Made by a program: the position numbers and the translations under genes. A model generated the notes under the pieces. The model was not told the DNA's origin and did no database searches. It saw nothing but the letters and a program-made list of their open reading frames with translations. Positions 21,713-32,710 of a stretch of DNA of 64,000 bases are shown here, piece after piece. Source of the DNA: Mycoplasmoides alvi ATCC 29626 (GTDB lineage Bacteria > Bacillota_I > Bacilli_A > Mycoplasmatales > Mycoplasmoidaceae); the NCBI RefSeq assembly GCF_000701785.1, contig NZ_JNJU01000007.1, positions 1 through 64,000 on the forward strand, read 5' to 3'. Position 1 is the stretch's first letter. Every line of letters begins with the position of its first letter.

Positions 21713-22462
21713 TTATTTATTTAAATTAGAATATTGAAATAATAAAATTCCCGTTGCAACTGAAACATTTAAAGATTCAATTTGAGAATTTATAGGAATA
21801 TGAACTCTATAATCTGCTTCCTTGACTAATATAGGGCTTATTCCCTTTTCTTCATTTCCCACAATTAATATCATTTTGTCAATATTAATATTCTTATAAT
21901 TTTCACTACCAGACCCTAAGTAAGAAGCTACTGATCAAAAACCAACATTTTGCAATTTTTGAATTGCATATCGTAAATTAGATACTACAACTAAATCTAA
22001 ATAAAAAATTGCCCCCATACTCGCTTTAACAACATGAGTATTTATGGGTGCTTGATTGTTATTTTTGTATATTATTCCATCAACATTTGCAGCCAAAGAT
22101 GTTCTTAAAATAGCTCCAAAATTACCTGGATCCATAATTTCATCCAAAACAAGAATTAAACTTTTATCTTTATCTTTAACTTTATCAATTAATTGATCAA
22201 TACTCTTATGTAAATTTTGTGTCAAAACTCTAGCAACAATTCCTTGATGATTAACAGATTTCCCAATTTGAGTATCAAATCAATTAATTGAATGCATTTC
22301 AACTTTAATGTTGCCTTGTTTTGCTAATGAATAAATGTCTTTGTCTTGTTTTAGCAAACATACTAAATCAATATTTAAATTATTTTTAATAGCATCATAA
22401 ACACTTTTTTTACCTATCAAATAAATAGGTGAATTTGATATTTTATTTTTTTTATAAGTCAT
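21713..22462 (-). CDS. rlmB: TrmH/SpoU-family RNA 2'-O-methyltransferase (RlmB-like)
   Basis: Transfers a methyl group from S-adenosylmethionine to a ribose of RNA, probably G2251 of 23S rRNA. It is 249 residues long. An L30-like N-terminal domain (YLIGKKSVYDAIKNNLNI) precedes the SPOUT domain with LVLDEIMDPGNFGAILRTS, KASMGAIFYL, LIVGNEEKGIS and IPINSQIESLNVSVATGILL. The last motif is the classic SpoU box 3. The ATG at 22462 is 11 bases after the cysS stop; the two form an operon. Other members of the same family (TrmH, YacO) look alike, so the exact target is inferred. Confidence 0.85.
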
Positions 22463-22473
22463 AATTTATAAAT

Positions 22474-23781
22474 TTATATTAGCTTTTTAAGAATTAATTT
22501 TGAACGTAATTTATCTGCAATTTCAAATTCTTTATTTTTTATTTTTAAATTTCATTCTTTAATTAATTCAATATTAGATTTTGTATGAATGTTTGGAACT
22601 TTAATTGCATAAATTGATAAACATCATAACAACTCTTCACACAAAGTAATTAATTTATTGTAATCTTTGTTATTTTGAGCAGCATTGATATTTGAAACTA
22701 AACTTCAAATTGCTTTCGTTGCATTAGCAAAATTTAAATCATTTTCAATAGCTAAACTAAATTCATAATTAGGAGTCAAATTAGTAGGAAGTGATTTATT
22801 TGCTAATATTAACAAGGTTTTACTTTTGTTTAAAGTTAAAAAAATTTTATCAATATCTTTAATTGCAGATTGCAATAATGAATTATTAAAATTTAATGGT
22901 GATCGGTAATGTGTTTGATAAAAAATTCATCTTATTACTGAGTAACTATAATTTTCTAATAGATGTTTTACGTATATAAAATTATTTGTTGATTTAGACA
23001 TTTTTTCATTGCCAATGGTTAAATGCCCAATGTGCATTCACACTTTAGCAATATTTTCATCATAAAGTGCATAATGCTGAGCATTTTCATTTTCATGATG
23101 AGGAAATCTCAAATCTATTCCGCCACCATGAATATTAATTGATTTGCCATTAAAATGTGTGTTAATTAAATAAGAACACTCTGTATGTCAACCCGGTCTT
23201 CCTTTACCTCACGGAGATTCTCAAACCTTTCCAATTGATGTTTTTTTTCACAAAACAAAATCTAAAGGATTTTTTTTATCTGGATTAACATCAATACGCT
23301 CTCCAATAGATAATTCTTCTAATTTCATTTTAGATAAACTGCCATAGTGTGGAACAATTGAAATATCAAAATAAACATTCCCATTAATTACATAAGCAGC
23401 ATTTTTGCTTATTAATTTGGAAATATAATTAATTATCCCATCAATGTTTTCTGAAACACGAGGATTTTCCATAGAAGTAACATTTAATTTATTGATTAAC
23501 TCTAAGTAAGCATTTGTATAATTTGCAGATAAAACAAGTTCTGGAATGTTTTCAATTTTAGCTTGATTGATAATCTTATCATCAATATCTGTTATATTAT
23601 GAACATAATTAATTTTTATTTTTTTAAACTGTAAATATTTAACTAAAACATCAAAAGTTATTAAAGGTCTAATATTGCCTAAATGAACATTATTGTAGAC
23701 TGTTGGACCACACACATATAAGCTTATAAATTTATCTTTTAATTCATAATATTTTTCTAAGTAATTATCAAAAATTTTCAT
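22474..23781 (-). CDS. cysS: Cysteinyl-tRNA synthetase
   Basis: A class I synthetase of 435 residues. It has [20 protein letters not shown] (HIGH motif as HLGN, Cys28 a zinc ligand), HTECS for the zinc site, [18 protein letters not shown] and KMSKS near residue 260 ([11 protein letters not shown]). The C-terminal part is shortened compared with E. coli, common in mycoplasmas. A 116-base gap before it holds a possible promoter (TATAAT near 23850). Confidence 0.95.
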
Positions 23782-23897
23782 ACTTTAAATTGTTTATGAA
23801 ACCATTAATTCTGTTAATCTATAATTTTTATCCAGGATTGATTATAAAATTTAACCTAAAATAAAACAAAATTATGCATTGCTGTGTTTTTTTAAAA

Positions 23898-24638
23898 TTA
23901 AATTAAACCTAACAAATGGACAATTTTAATAAAAAATTTTCTTGTTTTAGTTAATCATATTTTAGTAAAAATAAGTTCATCCATATTACTAATATAAATA
24001 AGTTCTTTAATAATTGGTATATGATATTCAATTAAAGCATCTGAAAAAGCAAAACTACAATGTTCTGTAACTTGCATTGTTTTTTTTGAAAATTCAATAA
24101 ATTTATTAAACAATAAATGAAATTTAATTTTTTTATTTGTTTTTATTTGAGCATATTGAAAAAGTAAATTTAAATTTTGATTTTCAAATTCTAAAGGATT
24201 AATAATAAAAAATAAGTTGTTTAAATGATTAAACAAAATTTTATTTAATTTATTAGTTACAGACTCAAAAAAATTTATTATTACAAAATCATATTTTTTA
24301 AAAGAATATATAGTTTTTAAAAAATTAGATATTAGAGTAGATAATGAATTCTTATCCATTGACATTAATCATTTATAGTCAGATTCCTGAAGATTAATTA
24401 AGTCTAAATTGATAGAGTGCACTCTTGTTATAATATCTTGAATTTTATTCTGTTTGTTTACATAATTTGTAAAAGTTCCATTGCAATATGTTGTTAATAA
24501 GCTATTATCTTGACATAAATAATTTAAATTTATAAACAAAACATTGTTGCCGGCCACTATTAAAGAGTCTGCTAATCCTAGTGCAACTGATGTTTTTCCT
24601 GTTTTGTCAGTAGAAGACATAATGCCAATTATAGTCAT
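23898..24638 (-). CDS. ParA/MinD-like ATPase with an atypical P-loop
   Basis: A 246-residue protein. The N-terminal IIGIMSSTDKTGKTSVALGL aligns with the deviant Walker A of ParA proteins, but TDKTGKT replaces the usual KGGVGKT; the GKT lysine is kept and the signature lysine may be shifted. VLFINLNYL and DFVIINFFE look like the A' and Walker B regions; the usual DxPP is DFVIINFF here. It lies directly behind mnmG-rsmG, where many bacteria carry parA. No parB is next to it in this window. Function in chromosome segregation is inferred. Confidence 0.65.
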
Positions 24639-24644
24639 ATAAAA

Positions 24645-25298
24645 TTAACTAAATTTAATTTCTTTTCAAGAGCGAGGAAATTTTGAAGCAGTTTTTTTTA
24701 TTTTTTGAAATCATACATTAACATTTAATTTAGGTTTTAAAGAAATTATTTCATTTTTTAAAAAAACTAATCCCAATTCATTTAACATGGGTTCAGCATT
24801 TAAAATTTCTTTTTCAAAATTTAAAGATTTTAAATGTAATATGTATTTACCTTGTTTTATTCATCTACAAAACAATTCATTCATTATAGAAATAGAACCA
24901 ACAGCTCTACTAATTCCTAAATCAAAATTTTCAGTTAAAGTAAAATCTAAATTTTCAGCTCTTTTTGAAATTATATTCACATTTTTTAAATTTAATTCAT
25001 TAATTACTTTTTGCAAAAATAAACACTTTTTTTTGTTAGCTTCCACCAATGTTACTAATATATTTGGATAAAAAATGGCTATTACAATACCAGGTATGCC
25101 ATTCCCAGAACCGATATCAATAATTTTATTAATTTTAAAAATATTATCATTTAAAAAAACTATTGAATTTAATGTATCTAAAATTAAATTGGAATTAATA
25201 TCTTCTTTATTTTTAAAACCTGTTAAATTAAATTTTTGATTAAATTCAAAAATAAGATTGACATATTTTTCTGCCAGTAATTTATTGTTTTTTTGCAT
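24645..25298 (-). CDS. rsmG: 16S rRNA (guanine-527-N7)-methyltransferase RsmG
   Basis: A 217-residue S-adenosylmethionine-dependent methyltransferase that modifies G527 of 16S rRNA; its loss gives low-level streptomycin resistance in other bacteria. It has the Rossmann motif IIDIGSGNGIPGIVIAIF, VEANKKKCLFLQKV and a NVNIISKRAENLD segment. The ATG at 25298 follows the mnmG stop by three bases, and its stop is followed after six bases by the ParA-like gene. The same order is common near replication origins. Confidence 0.93.
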
Positions 25299-25301
25299 TT
25301 T

Positions 25302-27173
25302 TTATTTTTTGCCTTTTTTTAGATTTAGTAAATTAAATTTAATTGCAATTAAATCTGGTAAATTAATTCCGCTAATTCTAGATGCCTGTGATAAATTTAA
25401 TGGTTTAATTTTAGTAAGTTTATCAATAGCTTCGTTGGATAAATTAAGGACAGAAGAATAGTCAAAATTCTTTGGTATACAAATTTTTTCTAAATTATTC
25501 ATGGAATTAAATGTTTTTAAATTATTTTTTATATATCCTTCATATTTAATTTCAATTTCAATAATACTAATTTCATTTTCAGTTAACTTAAAATTGTTTA
25601 AGTTTAATTCATTAATAAGTTCTTTTAATTTAATTTCTGGGCGCTTTAAATATTGGTATAAAGTAAAATTGGTATTTTTAGTTTGCTTTCTTAAATTTTC
25701 ATATTTACCAACGTTATTTTCTTTTAAAAAAGAAATAAATTTTTTAATTTTTTTACTTGAAAATAAATAATTTGAATAAACTGCATGGCTTACTAATCCA
25801 ATTTTTTTCCCATAAGTAATCAATCTTAATTGAGCATTATCATGACGTAAAATTAACCTATGCTCTGCTCTTGAAGTCAAAAGTCTATATGGTTCAGTCA
25901 CTCCTTTTGTTACTAAATCATCAATCAATACACCTATGTATGCTTCATTTCTTTTTAAAATTAAAGGTTTTTTATTTTGAAGTCTCAAAGCTGCATTAAT
26001 ACCTGCCATTAAACCCTGTCCTGCAGCTTCTTCATAGCCGCTAGAACCATTGATTTGACCAGCAGTATATAAATTTCTTATTAATTTGGTTTCTAATGTT
26101 GGCAAAAGTTGCAAAGGATCAATAGCATCATATTCAATTGCATAACCATATGAGATAACTTTACAATTTTTTAAACCTGGTAATGTTCTTATTAACTTAT
26201 CTTGAATATCTATAGAAAATGAAGTAGAAAAACCACCTAAATACATTGTATTTAAATTTAATGATTCCGGTTCTAAAAATAATTGATGTCTTTCTTTGCT
26301 TGAAAAACGAAAAATTTTATCTTCAATGCTAGGGCAATATCTTGGACCGACACTTTTAATTTGACCAGAAAACATTGCTGAATCTTTAAAATTTTTTTTA
26401 ATAATATCATGTGTTTGTTTATTTGTATGTATCAAATAACAAGGAAGTTGTTTAGATAAAGGAATAAATTTGTTAGTTGAATAACTAAATGAATATTTCC
26501 CAGAACTTCCTAATTCCATGGATGTTTGAGAATAATCAATTGTTTCCTTGGCAATACGTGGGGGGGTCCCTGTTTTTAAACGAATTAATTTAAATCCTAA
26601 TTCTAATAAATTTTTAGATAAACCATCACTTCTTAAAAATTTTTGCGGCCCTTCTTTGAATTGATTTTTACCTTGGTGAACAATAGATTCCATATATGTT
26701 CCAGTTGTTAAAATCACAGCATCGCTTTTTACAGTTTTTTGCTTTCTTAAACAAACACCATAAACTTTATTATTTTTAGTTAAAATTGAAACCACTTCAT
26801 CTTCAATAATTTTAATATTTAAGTTTTTTTTAATTTGTGCCAAAAACCACTTATGATATTTAACCTTATCTATCTGGGCGCGCAATGCTTGAACTGCTGG
26901 ACCTTTAGAACTATTTAATAATTTCATCTGTAATTGACAAGCATCTGCTGCCAATGCTTGCATTCCACCTAAAGCATCTATTTCCCTAGTAACAATACCT
27001 TTAGCAGGACCACCAATAGAGGGATTACAAGGACAATTAGCAATATATTTTTTGCTAAGAACAATTAAAAGCACTTGGCATCCCATTTTAGCACTACTAA
27101 ATGCTGCTTCTAAACCAGCATGACCTGCTCCAACTACTGCAACAATTGGTTTTTGGTTATTAATTTTTGGCAT
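25302..27173 (-). CDS. mnmG: tRNA uridine-34 modification enzyme MnmG (GidA)
   Basis: A 623-residue FAD-binding enzyme that works with MnmE to form cmnm5U at the wobble position of tRNAs. The FAD motif VVGAGHAGLEAA is at residues about 13-24, followed by CNPSIGGPAKG. The middle part has RLKTGTPPRI and the C-terminal GidA part GSSGYEEAAGQGLMAGINAA plus a helical tail. MnmE is encoded at 54898-56256. There are no in-frame UGA codons in the whole frame, which is rare in this window. It is the second gene of the guaA-like-mnmG-rsmG-parA run. Confidence 0.97.
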   Translation of the reverse strand: MPKINNQKPIVAVVGAGHAGLEAAFSSAKMGCQVLLIVLSKKYIANCPCNPSIGGPAKGIVTREIDALGGMQALAADACQLQMKLLNSSKGPAVQALRAQIDKVKYHKWFLAQIKKNLNIKIIEDEVVSILTKNNKVYGVCLRKQKTVKSDAVILTTGTYMESIVHQGKNQFKEGPQKFLRSDGLSKNLLELGFKLIRLKTGTPPRIAKETIDYSQTSMELGSSGKYSFSYSTNKFIPLSKQLPCYLIHTNKQTHDIIKKNFKDSAMFSGQIKSVGPRYCPSIEDKIFRFSSKERHQLFLEPESLNLNTMYLGGFSTSFSIDIQDKLIRTLPGLKNCKVISYGYAIEYDAIDPLQLLPTLETKLIRNLYTAGQINGSSGYEEAAGQGLMAGINAALRLQNKKPLILKRNEAYIGVLIDDLVTKGVTEPYRLLTSRAEHRLILRHDNAQLRLITYGKKIGLVSHAVYSNYLFSSKKIKKFISFLKENNVGKYENLRKQTKNTNFTLYQYLKRPEIKLKELINELNLNNFKLTENEISIIEIEIKYEGYIKNNLKTFNSMNNLEKICIPKNFDYSSVLNLSNEAIDKLTKIKPLNLSQASRISGINLPDLIAIKFNLLNLKKGKK

Positions 27174-27180
27174 TATTTAT

Positions 27181-28086
27181 CTAATTTAAATCTAATAGTA
27201 TTTTATTGACTATTGGAATATTACTCTTTATTTGATTACTTAAATGCTTTCAAAAACTAGTAGACAAGTCTAAAATGTTGGCATTAACATTTTTTTCAAT
27301 TAAATTAATTGCTTTTAAAGAAATATCAAATTTTTTATTATATTCATAATCATCACTTAAAAAATTTACCACACAAACAGTATTAAATTTTAAAAAATGA
27401 TTTTTATGCATCTCTTTTTCATAAATAGACTGAATCTTGTTAAAAAGATCTATTTTAATTCTACTAATGTCAGTGTTTTCTAAAAAAATACTAGAACCAT
27501 ATATAGGCATTCATTGTGTTTCCATAACTTCAAAAGGTAAATTAAAAAAATTCCCTAATTCTACTAACTGTTCTTTAGTAAGATTACGCAAAGGTTGCAA
27601 AATAAGTAAATTTAATTCTTTTAAGCTTTGCATATATTGCAAATAAATTTCTTTGCTTTCGTTGTAAACATTATTAAAAAATGTTCCATCAGATATACAA
27701 TAAATAGGTAAGTTTAAATCATACATAGTTTTAGACAATACATCAATAAATGTATTAGTAATGGTTGCCAATTGATTTTGTAAACCCATTGTTTGAGAAA
27801 TATTAGTTCAAAATGCATCATTTGCCTTAATAGTTATAAGTTTTAAATTCAAAATTTTTTCAAACAAATTGGAAACTTTAGTTTTTTCATCTTCTGAAAT
27901 TAACCCTGTATCTATATGAACAAATAAAACCTGATGACCAAGAGCTTGTCTCAAAATGGTAGCAAGAATAGCTGAATTTAAATCATAATTCACTAAACAA
28001 ATTACATAATTTTGTCCTATTCTTGATCGAATAGAATAAATTTTATCTTTAAGGTATGAACTAGGATTTCAACTACTATTTATCAT
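27181..28086 (-). CDS. GMP synthetase-like protein lacking the ATP-pyrophosphatase loop
   Basis: A 301-residue protein. Its sequence follows the C-terminal two thirds of GuaA: FVHIDTGLISEDEK (GuaA has VDTGLLR at this place), LILQPLRNLTKEQLVELGNF, and a tail ANILDLSTSFWKHLSNQIKS ending VNKILLDLN, matching the GuaA dimerisation domain. However the ATP-binding SGGVDS loop is replaced by NYDLNS at residues 33-38, and the GuaA-typical downstream HHNVGG region is also lost. There is no glutaminase domain. It is probably inactive as a GMP synthetase, or has a new role. The stop is seven bases before mnmG, so it heads that operon. Confidence is moderate, since the match is from memory. Confidence 0.6.
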
Positions 28087-28282
28087 TATAAAACTTACTG
28101 CCCTTGTAAATGTTTAATATACAAAATATTTATTTCATAGTGATTATTATAAATAATTAATTTATTTATTTGTAATTAAGACATTTTGAATTAAAATAGA
28201 ATGTAAATAACAAGACAAACAAACAAATAAAATATAAAATTTAAGTTGAATAATACATTTATATATTTACGAGGTTCTTAAT

Positions 28283-28726
28283 ATGTCATTAAAACAAGTT
28301 TATGAAGCTATTGGAATGGCTGATACAGGTAGAATTGGATACGTTCATAGTGATGATGAAAAATGTCATGTTGAAATTGATTTACCAAAAAGTGTAGGCG
28401 GCAAAGGTGAAAAAAGTAATCCTGAGCAATTGTTTGCTTGTGGATATGCTGCATGTTTTTCATCAATTGCATTGTATACATGTAAAAGATGAAAACTTAA
28501 TGTTGAATCTCTTCCTGTAACTGTTAAAGTAAAACTATACAATGAAGATACTAATCCTTTTGCTTTTCATTTAAAAGTTGAAATTCATGCTTGAATAAAA
28601 GATGTAAGTCAAGAAGATGCTGAAAAAATAATTAAAGAAGCTCATCACAATTGTGCATACTCAAATATTGTAAAAGATGGAGTAGTAGAAAAATTATTTG
28701 TTAATGATAAAGAAATTATGCTTTAA
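28283..28726 (+). CDS. OsmC/Ohr-family peroxide-resistance protein
   Basis: A 147-residue thiol peroxidase of the OsmC/Ohr type that reduces organic hydroperoxides. Two cysteines in the family positions are visible: FACGYAACFSSI (catalytic region) and HHNCAYSN. GGKGEKSNPEQLFA is the family's conserved stretch. ACGAGG upstream (28270-28275) is the ribosome site for ATG 28283. It is one of the few plus-strand genes here. It ends one base before the stop of the convergent ligA, so its terminator (28762-28790) lies inside ligA. The Ohr/OsmC subtype was not separated. Confidence 0.9.
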
Positions 28727-30721
28727 TTAATCTTTTCAAATTTCTTCAAATAATATAGGAATGCCCAAATCTTGGGCATTTTTTATTTTTAAATTTGTGG
28801 GATTTTTGCCAGCAAGAACATAATCTATGTTATGACTAACTGTACTTTTAAATGTAGCATTAAATTTATTTTGCATTATTTCTTTTATTTCGTTTCTTGA
28901 AATTGAAAATGCACCTGTAATTAAAAATGATTTATTTAAATATGGAGAATTTAAATTTAATGAATATTTAGAATTTAGATTTTCATCCATATTTATTTTC
29001 AATTTTTTTAATTGATCTAATAATTCTTGGTTGCCAGGAGTATTAAATCAATCAACAATTGATTTAGCAACAATTGGACCCACATCTTTTATTGTGCATA
29101 AATCATCTAATGAAGCAAGTTTAAGATTATCCATAGTTTTATATCTATTTGCTAAAATTTTGGCAGTAGTAAGACCAACATGTCTAATGCCTAAACCAAA
29201 TAATAAATTACTTAAATTTCGTGATTTAGATTTTTCAATGGAAATTAAAATATTATTCATTTTCTTATGTTTAATTTTAAATGCATTAGCAATAATATTG
29301 TCTTGCTTTTCTCATAAATAATACAAATCAACAATACTTTCAATAAACCGGTTTTGATAAAGAAGTTCAATTATTTTATCTGAAACATTTTCAATATTCA
29401 TTGCATCACGACTACAATAATGAATAATTCCTTGTAATGTTCTTGCAGGGCAAAGTAAATTAATACAATATTGATCAACTTCCCCCTCAATTTTTTCCAA
29501 AGGTTGTTTGCATTCAGGACAACTAGTTGCGATTTCAAATACTTTAACATTGTTGTTTCGTTTTTCAATTATCACATCTAATACTTTTGGAATAATATCT
29601 CCAGCTTTGTAAATAGAAACATAGTCATTTATTCTAATATCTTTGTCTTTAATGTAATCATAATTATGCAATGTTGCATTGGAAATAGATGTGCCATCAA
29701 TACTAATAGTTTTCAACTTTGCAATATAATTAATTTTTCCAGTTCTCCCCACTGTTGTTACAATATCTTTTAATTGTGTAATTACCTTATTGGCTGGAAA
29801 TTTATATGCTATGGCCCAACGAGGAAACTTGCTTGTATTCCCAATTAAAGAATACTTGGAAATATCATTTAATTTAATAACAACTCCATCAATAGAATAA
29901 TTCATATGCAAACGTTTTGAATGAAATTCTTTAATTTTAATTCAAGCATCATTTATGTCTTGAGCAAAATTAATTTCAGGAGCAACTTCAAAACCTCATT
30001 TTTTAATTTGTTGAATAACATCTCAATGAGTTTTAAATCCTAATTCAAAAGCATTAGGAATATAATACAAATACGCACATAAATTACGCTGTGCAGTTAT
30101 TTTGGAATCTAAATTTCTTAAAGAACCAGCTGCTAAATTTCTTGCATTAGCAAATTTTTTATCATCTGGTAAAATGGAATTAATTTTTTTAAAATTTTCT
30201 TTTGTAATAAAAACTTCTCCCCTAATTGTAAGTTTTTTAAGACCAGATTTAATTTTTAAAGGAATAGATCTAATAGATCTAACATTTTCTGTTACATCCT
30301 CACCATTAATTCCATCACCTCTAGTAATGGCATAAGTAAGTTCATCATTTTCATAAATTAACGAAATACTTAGTCCATCAATCTTAGGTTCAATAACATA
30401 TTGATTATTAGAGGTGTTGATTATTTCATTTATTTGTTTGTTAAAATTTAGAATATCACTTTCGTTAAAAGCATTGTTAAGTGAAAGCATGGGAAATTCG
30501 TGTGAAACTTTTATAAATTTACTTAAAACAATACCTCCTACTCTAGAAGTAGGAGAATTTTTATCTTTTCATTCAGGGTATTTTTTTTCTAATTGAATTA
30601 ATTGTTTTAATTTCTCATCATAAATTTCATCAGGAACAATGGGGTTGTCTAATGCATAATATGCATGTTCTCATTCTAATAATAGTTTAACTAATTCATC
30701 CATAAGTTTTTTATCAGACAT
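28727..30721 (-). CDS. ligA: NAD-dependent DNA ligase
   Basis: Seals DNA nicks in replication and repair. It is 664 residues long. The adenylation Lys is in EPKIDGLSISLIY near residue 115. Further motifs are the nucleotidyl-transferase stretch YSIDGVVIKLN, the OB-fold, and a zinc finger (CPECK ... CINLLC). Helix-hairpin-helix repeats (LFGLGIRHVGLTTAKILA and LCTIKDVGPIVAKSI) precede a C-terminal BRCT domain (LITGAFSISRNEIKEIMQ). The start at 30721 is 13 bases after the stop of the large membrane gene. The stop directly abuts the convergent OsmC gene. Confidence 0.96.
28762..28790 (+). terminator. Rho-independent terminator inside the ligA coding end
   Basis: TGCCCAA (28762-28768), a 3-base loop and TTGGGCA (28772-28778), then a T-rich tail (28779-28790), a perfect 7-bp hairpin. 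It ends the plus-strand OsmC transcript 36 bases past its stop. The same bases code for NAQDLG of ligA on the other strand. Confidence 0.82.
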
Positions 30722-30734
30722 AATTGAACCCACA

Positions 30735-32600
30735 TTAAATAAAGTTATAAATTCCTATTAAAGTTGTAATAAATAGCGAAAATGTTGAAATAAAAATAAC
30801 AAAAAATATTTTAGTATATGTTTTACTTATAGATAAGTCATTTAACAAAAAACTAATTAAAATTACAAAGAATAATCAAGATACATTAAAATTTAAACCT
30901 AAATTAATTCTATCAATAATATTTGTAGATAAAGGATTTCATACTACTAAAAATAAAATAATAGAATTTAATAAATAAAAGTTTTTTTCAATATCAATTT
31001 CAAATAAATATTTTTTCTTGCCATTTGTAATGGTTGAGTTAGTTAAATTATTTTCTTGATTTATTAGCAACAGTTTATTATCATTGTTTAAGCAATAAGA
31101 TTTTTCTTTTACAAAAAAAGTAAATCGCTTTTTTTTATTTAAAAGAAAAAAGTTTAGTTTGTTGAAAATAACTAAATTTTTAACAAAAATAACATAAAAA
31201 CAATATAAAAACAAAATTACATTTAAACATCAAAAAGAGATATTTATAGTTCAGCAAAAAATATTATTAACAAAATTTTCTGAATAACTAGAATATAATG
31301 TTGAAAATTTATCAATAAAAAAAGTTCATGAATTTAACTGAAAATGAAAAATACCACCACTAAAGGACAAAAAAATAGAAACAAAATATAATATCAAAAT
31401 AAAAAAAATTATTAATGTCCAAATGTGATTACTTAAAAATAATTCTATTTTTTTAATAAATATTTTGAATTTAACTAGCCTAATACATGCAAATCATGCA
31501 ATGTAAATAAATATTAAAATTATCAATAAAATAATTGTAGCAATATATCAAATATTTAAAATTAAAAAAATTAATATTAGTGCAGGCCCTAAGGAATAAA
31601 TTATAAAACTAGTTAAATAATGTTGTTCTCTAGATATGATATTAATTAAGAACTTTGTAAATGTAATAGCAAATATGAGAAAAATAAATATTTGAGACAT
31701 TGAATAAACAGATAAAATAACTAATGTATAAAAGAAATCTGATTGAAAACCAACTTTATTTTTTAAAGAATAAAATGTTAAATACAATAACAAAATTGAT
31801 ATTGGAATTAATCAAGATATCCCATTTAAAGAATTATTTAAGAATAAAAATAAGATAGTATTTAGTGCAACAACAACAAAAAAAATAACAATTAATTTTA
31901 AATAATTATGTTTACTAAAATAATTTTCAAAGCAACCAAAAATGGTTAATGATGTAATAATGGAATAAATGCTTAATAATGAATAAACACCAAAATATGA
32001 ATTATAAGGGCTAAAGAGAGTGTCTTGTTGAATTTGAAACACAAAAATTCATAACTTATTTAATGAATTTCAAGCACTATATTGAATAATATTGGGATCT
32101 ATGCTAGGACTAAAAACTAGATCATTTCAAGTTACATTCCTAGAAAAATATTGATATAAAATACTTTCATAAGATAAGTAATCCTGTGATGCAATTAACT
32201 CATTGTCATGTTTAATATTATTTGATAAAAATCATGTAGCAAATAAAAATAAAGAGAAAAAAAATATAAGACATAATTTTTTTCAAGAAATAATTTCAAA
32301 AGAAATGCTATATTTCCAATTAAAACAATAAATAAAAAATAAAAAAACTTGAACAATTATCAAAATTATGCCATAACCAATAAAATTAACTGGTGATACA
32401 AAAATTGGTATTGAAACAATAAAAACAACAGTTTGGAAAATAAAAAATCCTAAACTAGTTGTAATTAGAGAATTGTAATATGGAAATATTTTTTTAATAA
32501 TTTTTCCAATAAAATAACTATTAAAAAAATAAAATAGCGGGATCACGCACGCACCAACTATGGTTAAGGGCAAGCGAACCAGACCTCCGCTAATTATCAT
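30735..32600 (-). CDS. Large polytopic membrane protein of unknown function
   Basis: A 621-residue protein with roughly 14 hydrophobic segments (for example LIVIFFVVVALNTILFLFLN), Tyr/Phe/Ile-rich. A soluble loop with NKKKRFTFFVKEKSYC lies near residue 470. There are no catalytic motifs I recognise. Transporter, lipid-modifying or polymer-handling roles are all possible. The 5' codons (32536-32591) are a G+C-rich island unlike the rest (see findings). The ATG at 32600 is the first in frame; no in-frame Met follows within 100 residues. The tRNA-Gly gene lies 36 bases upstream of the ATG on the same strand. Its stop is 13 bases before ligA. Confidence 0.6.
32536..32591 (-). other. G+C-rich island in the first codons of the membrane gene
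   Basis: 33 of 56 bases are G or C in a sequence of otherwise about one quarter G+C. The ends (AGCGG and CCGCT on the minus strand) can pair. It codes for residues about 4-22 (SGGLVRLPLTIVGACVIP) with codons rare here (CTG, CGC, CCC, GCG, CCG). Confidence 0.6.
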
Positions 32601-32636
32601 TGTTCTTGAATTAAAAATTAATTCAGATTATCATAA

Positions 32637-32710
32637 TGGAGCAGATGACGAGAATCGGACTCGCGTCTCAACCTTGGCAAGGTTGCATTCTACCATTGAA
32701 CTACATCTGC
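32637..32710 (-). tRNA. tRNA-Gly (GCC)
   Basis: Complete cloverleaf on the minus strand. The acceptor stem GCAGATG pairs with CATCTGC, discriminator T, and the CCA end is encoded. The anticodon loop TTGCCAA gives anticodon GCC, reading GGC and GGU. TATAAT lies at 32729-32734 as a promoter -10. Confidence 0.96.
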
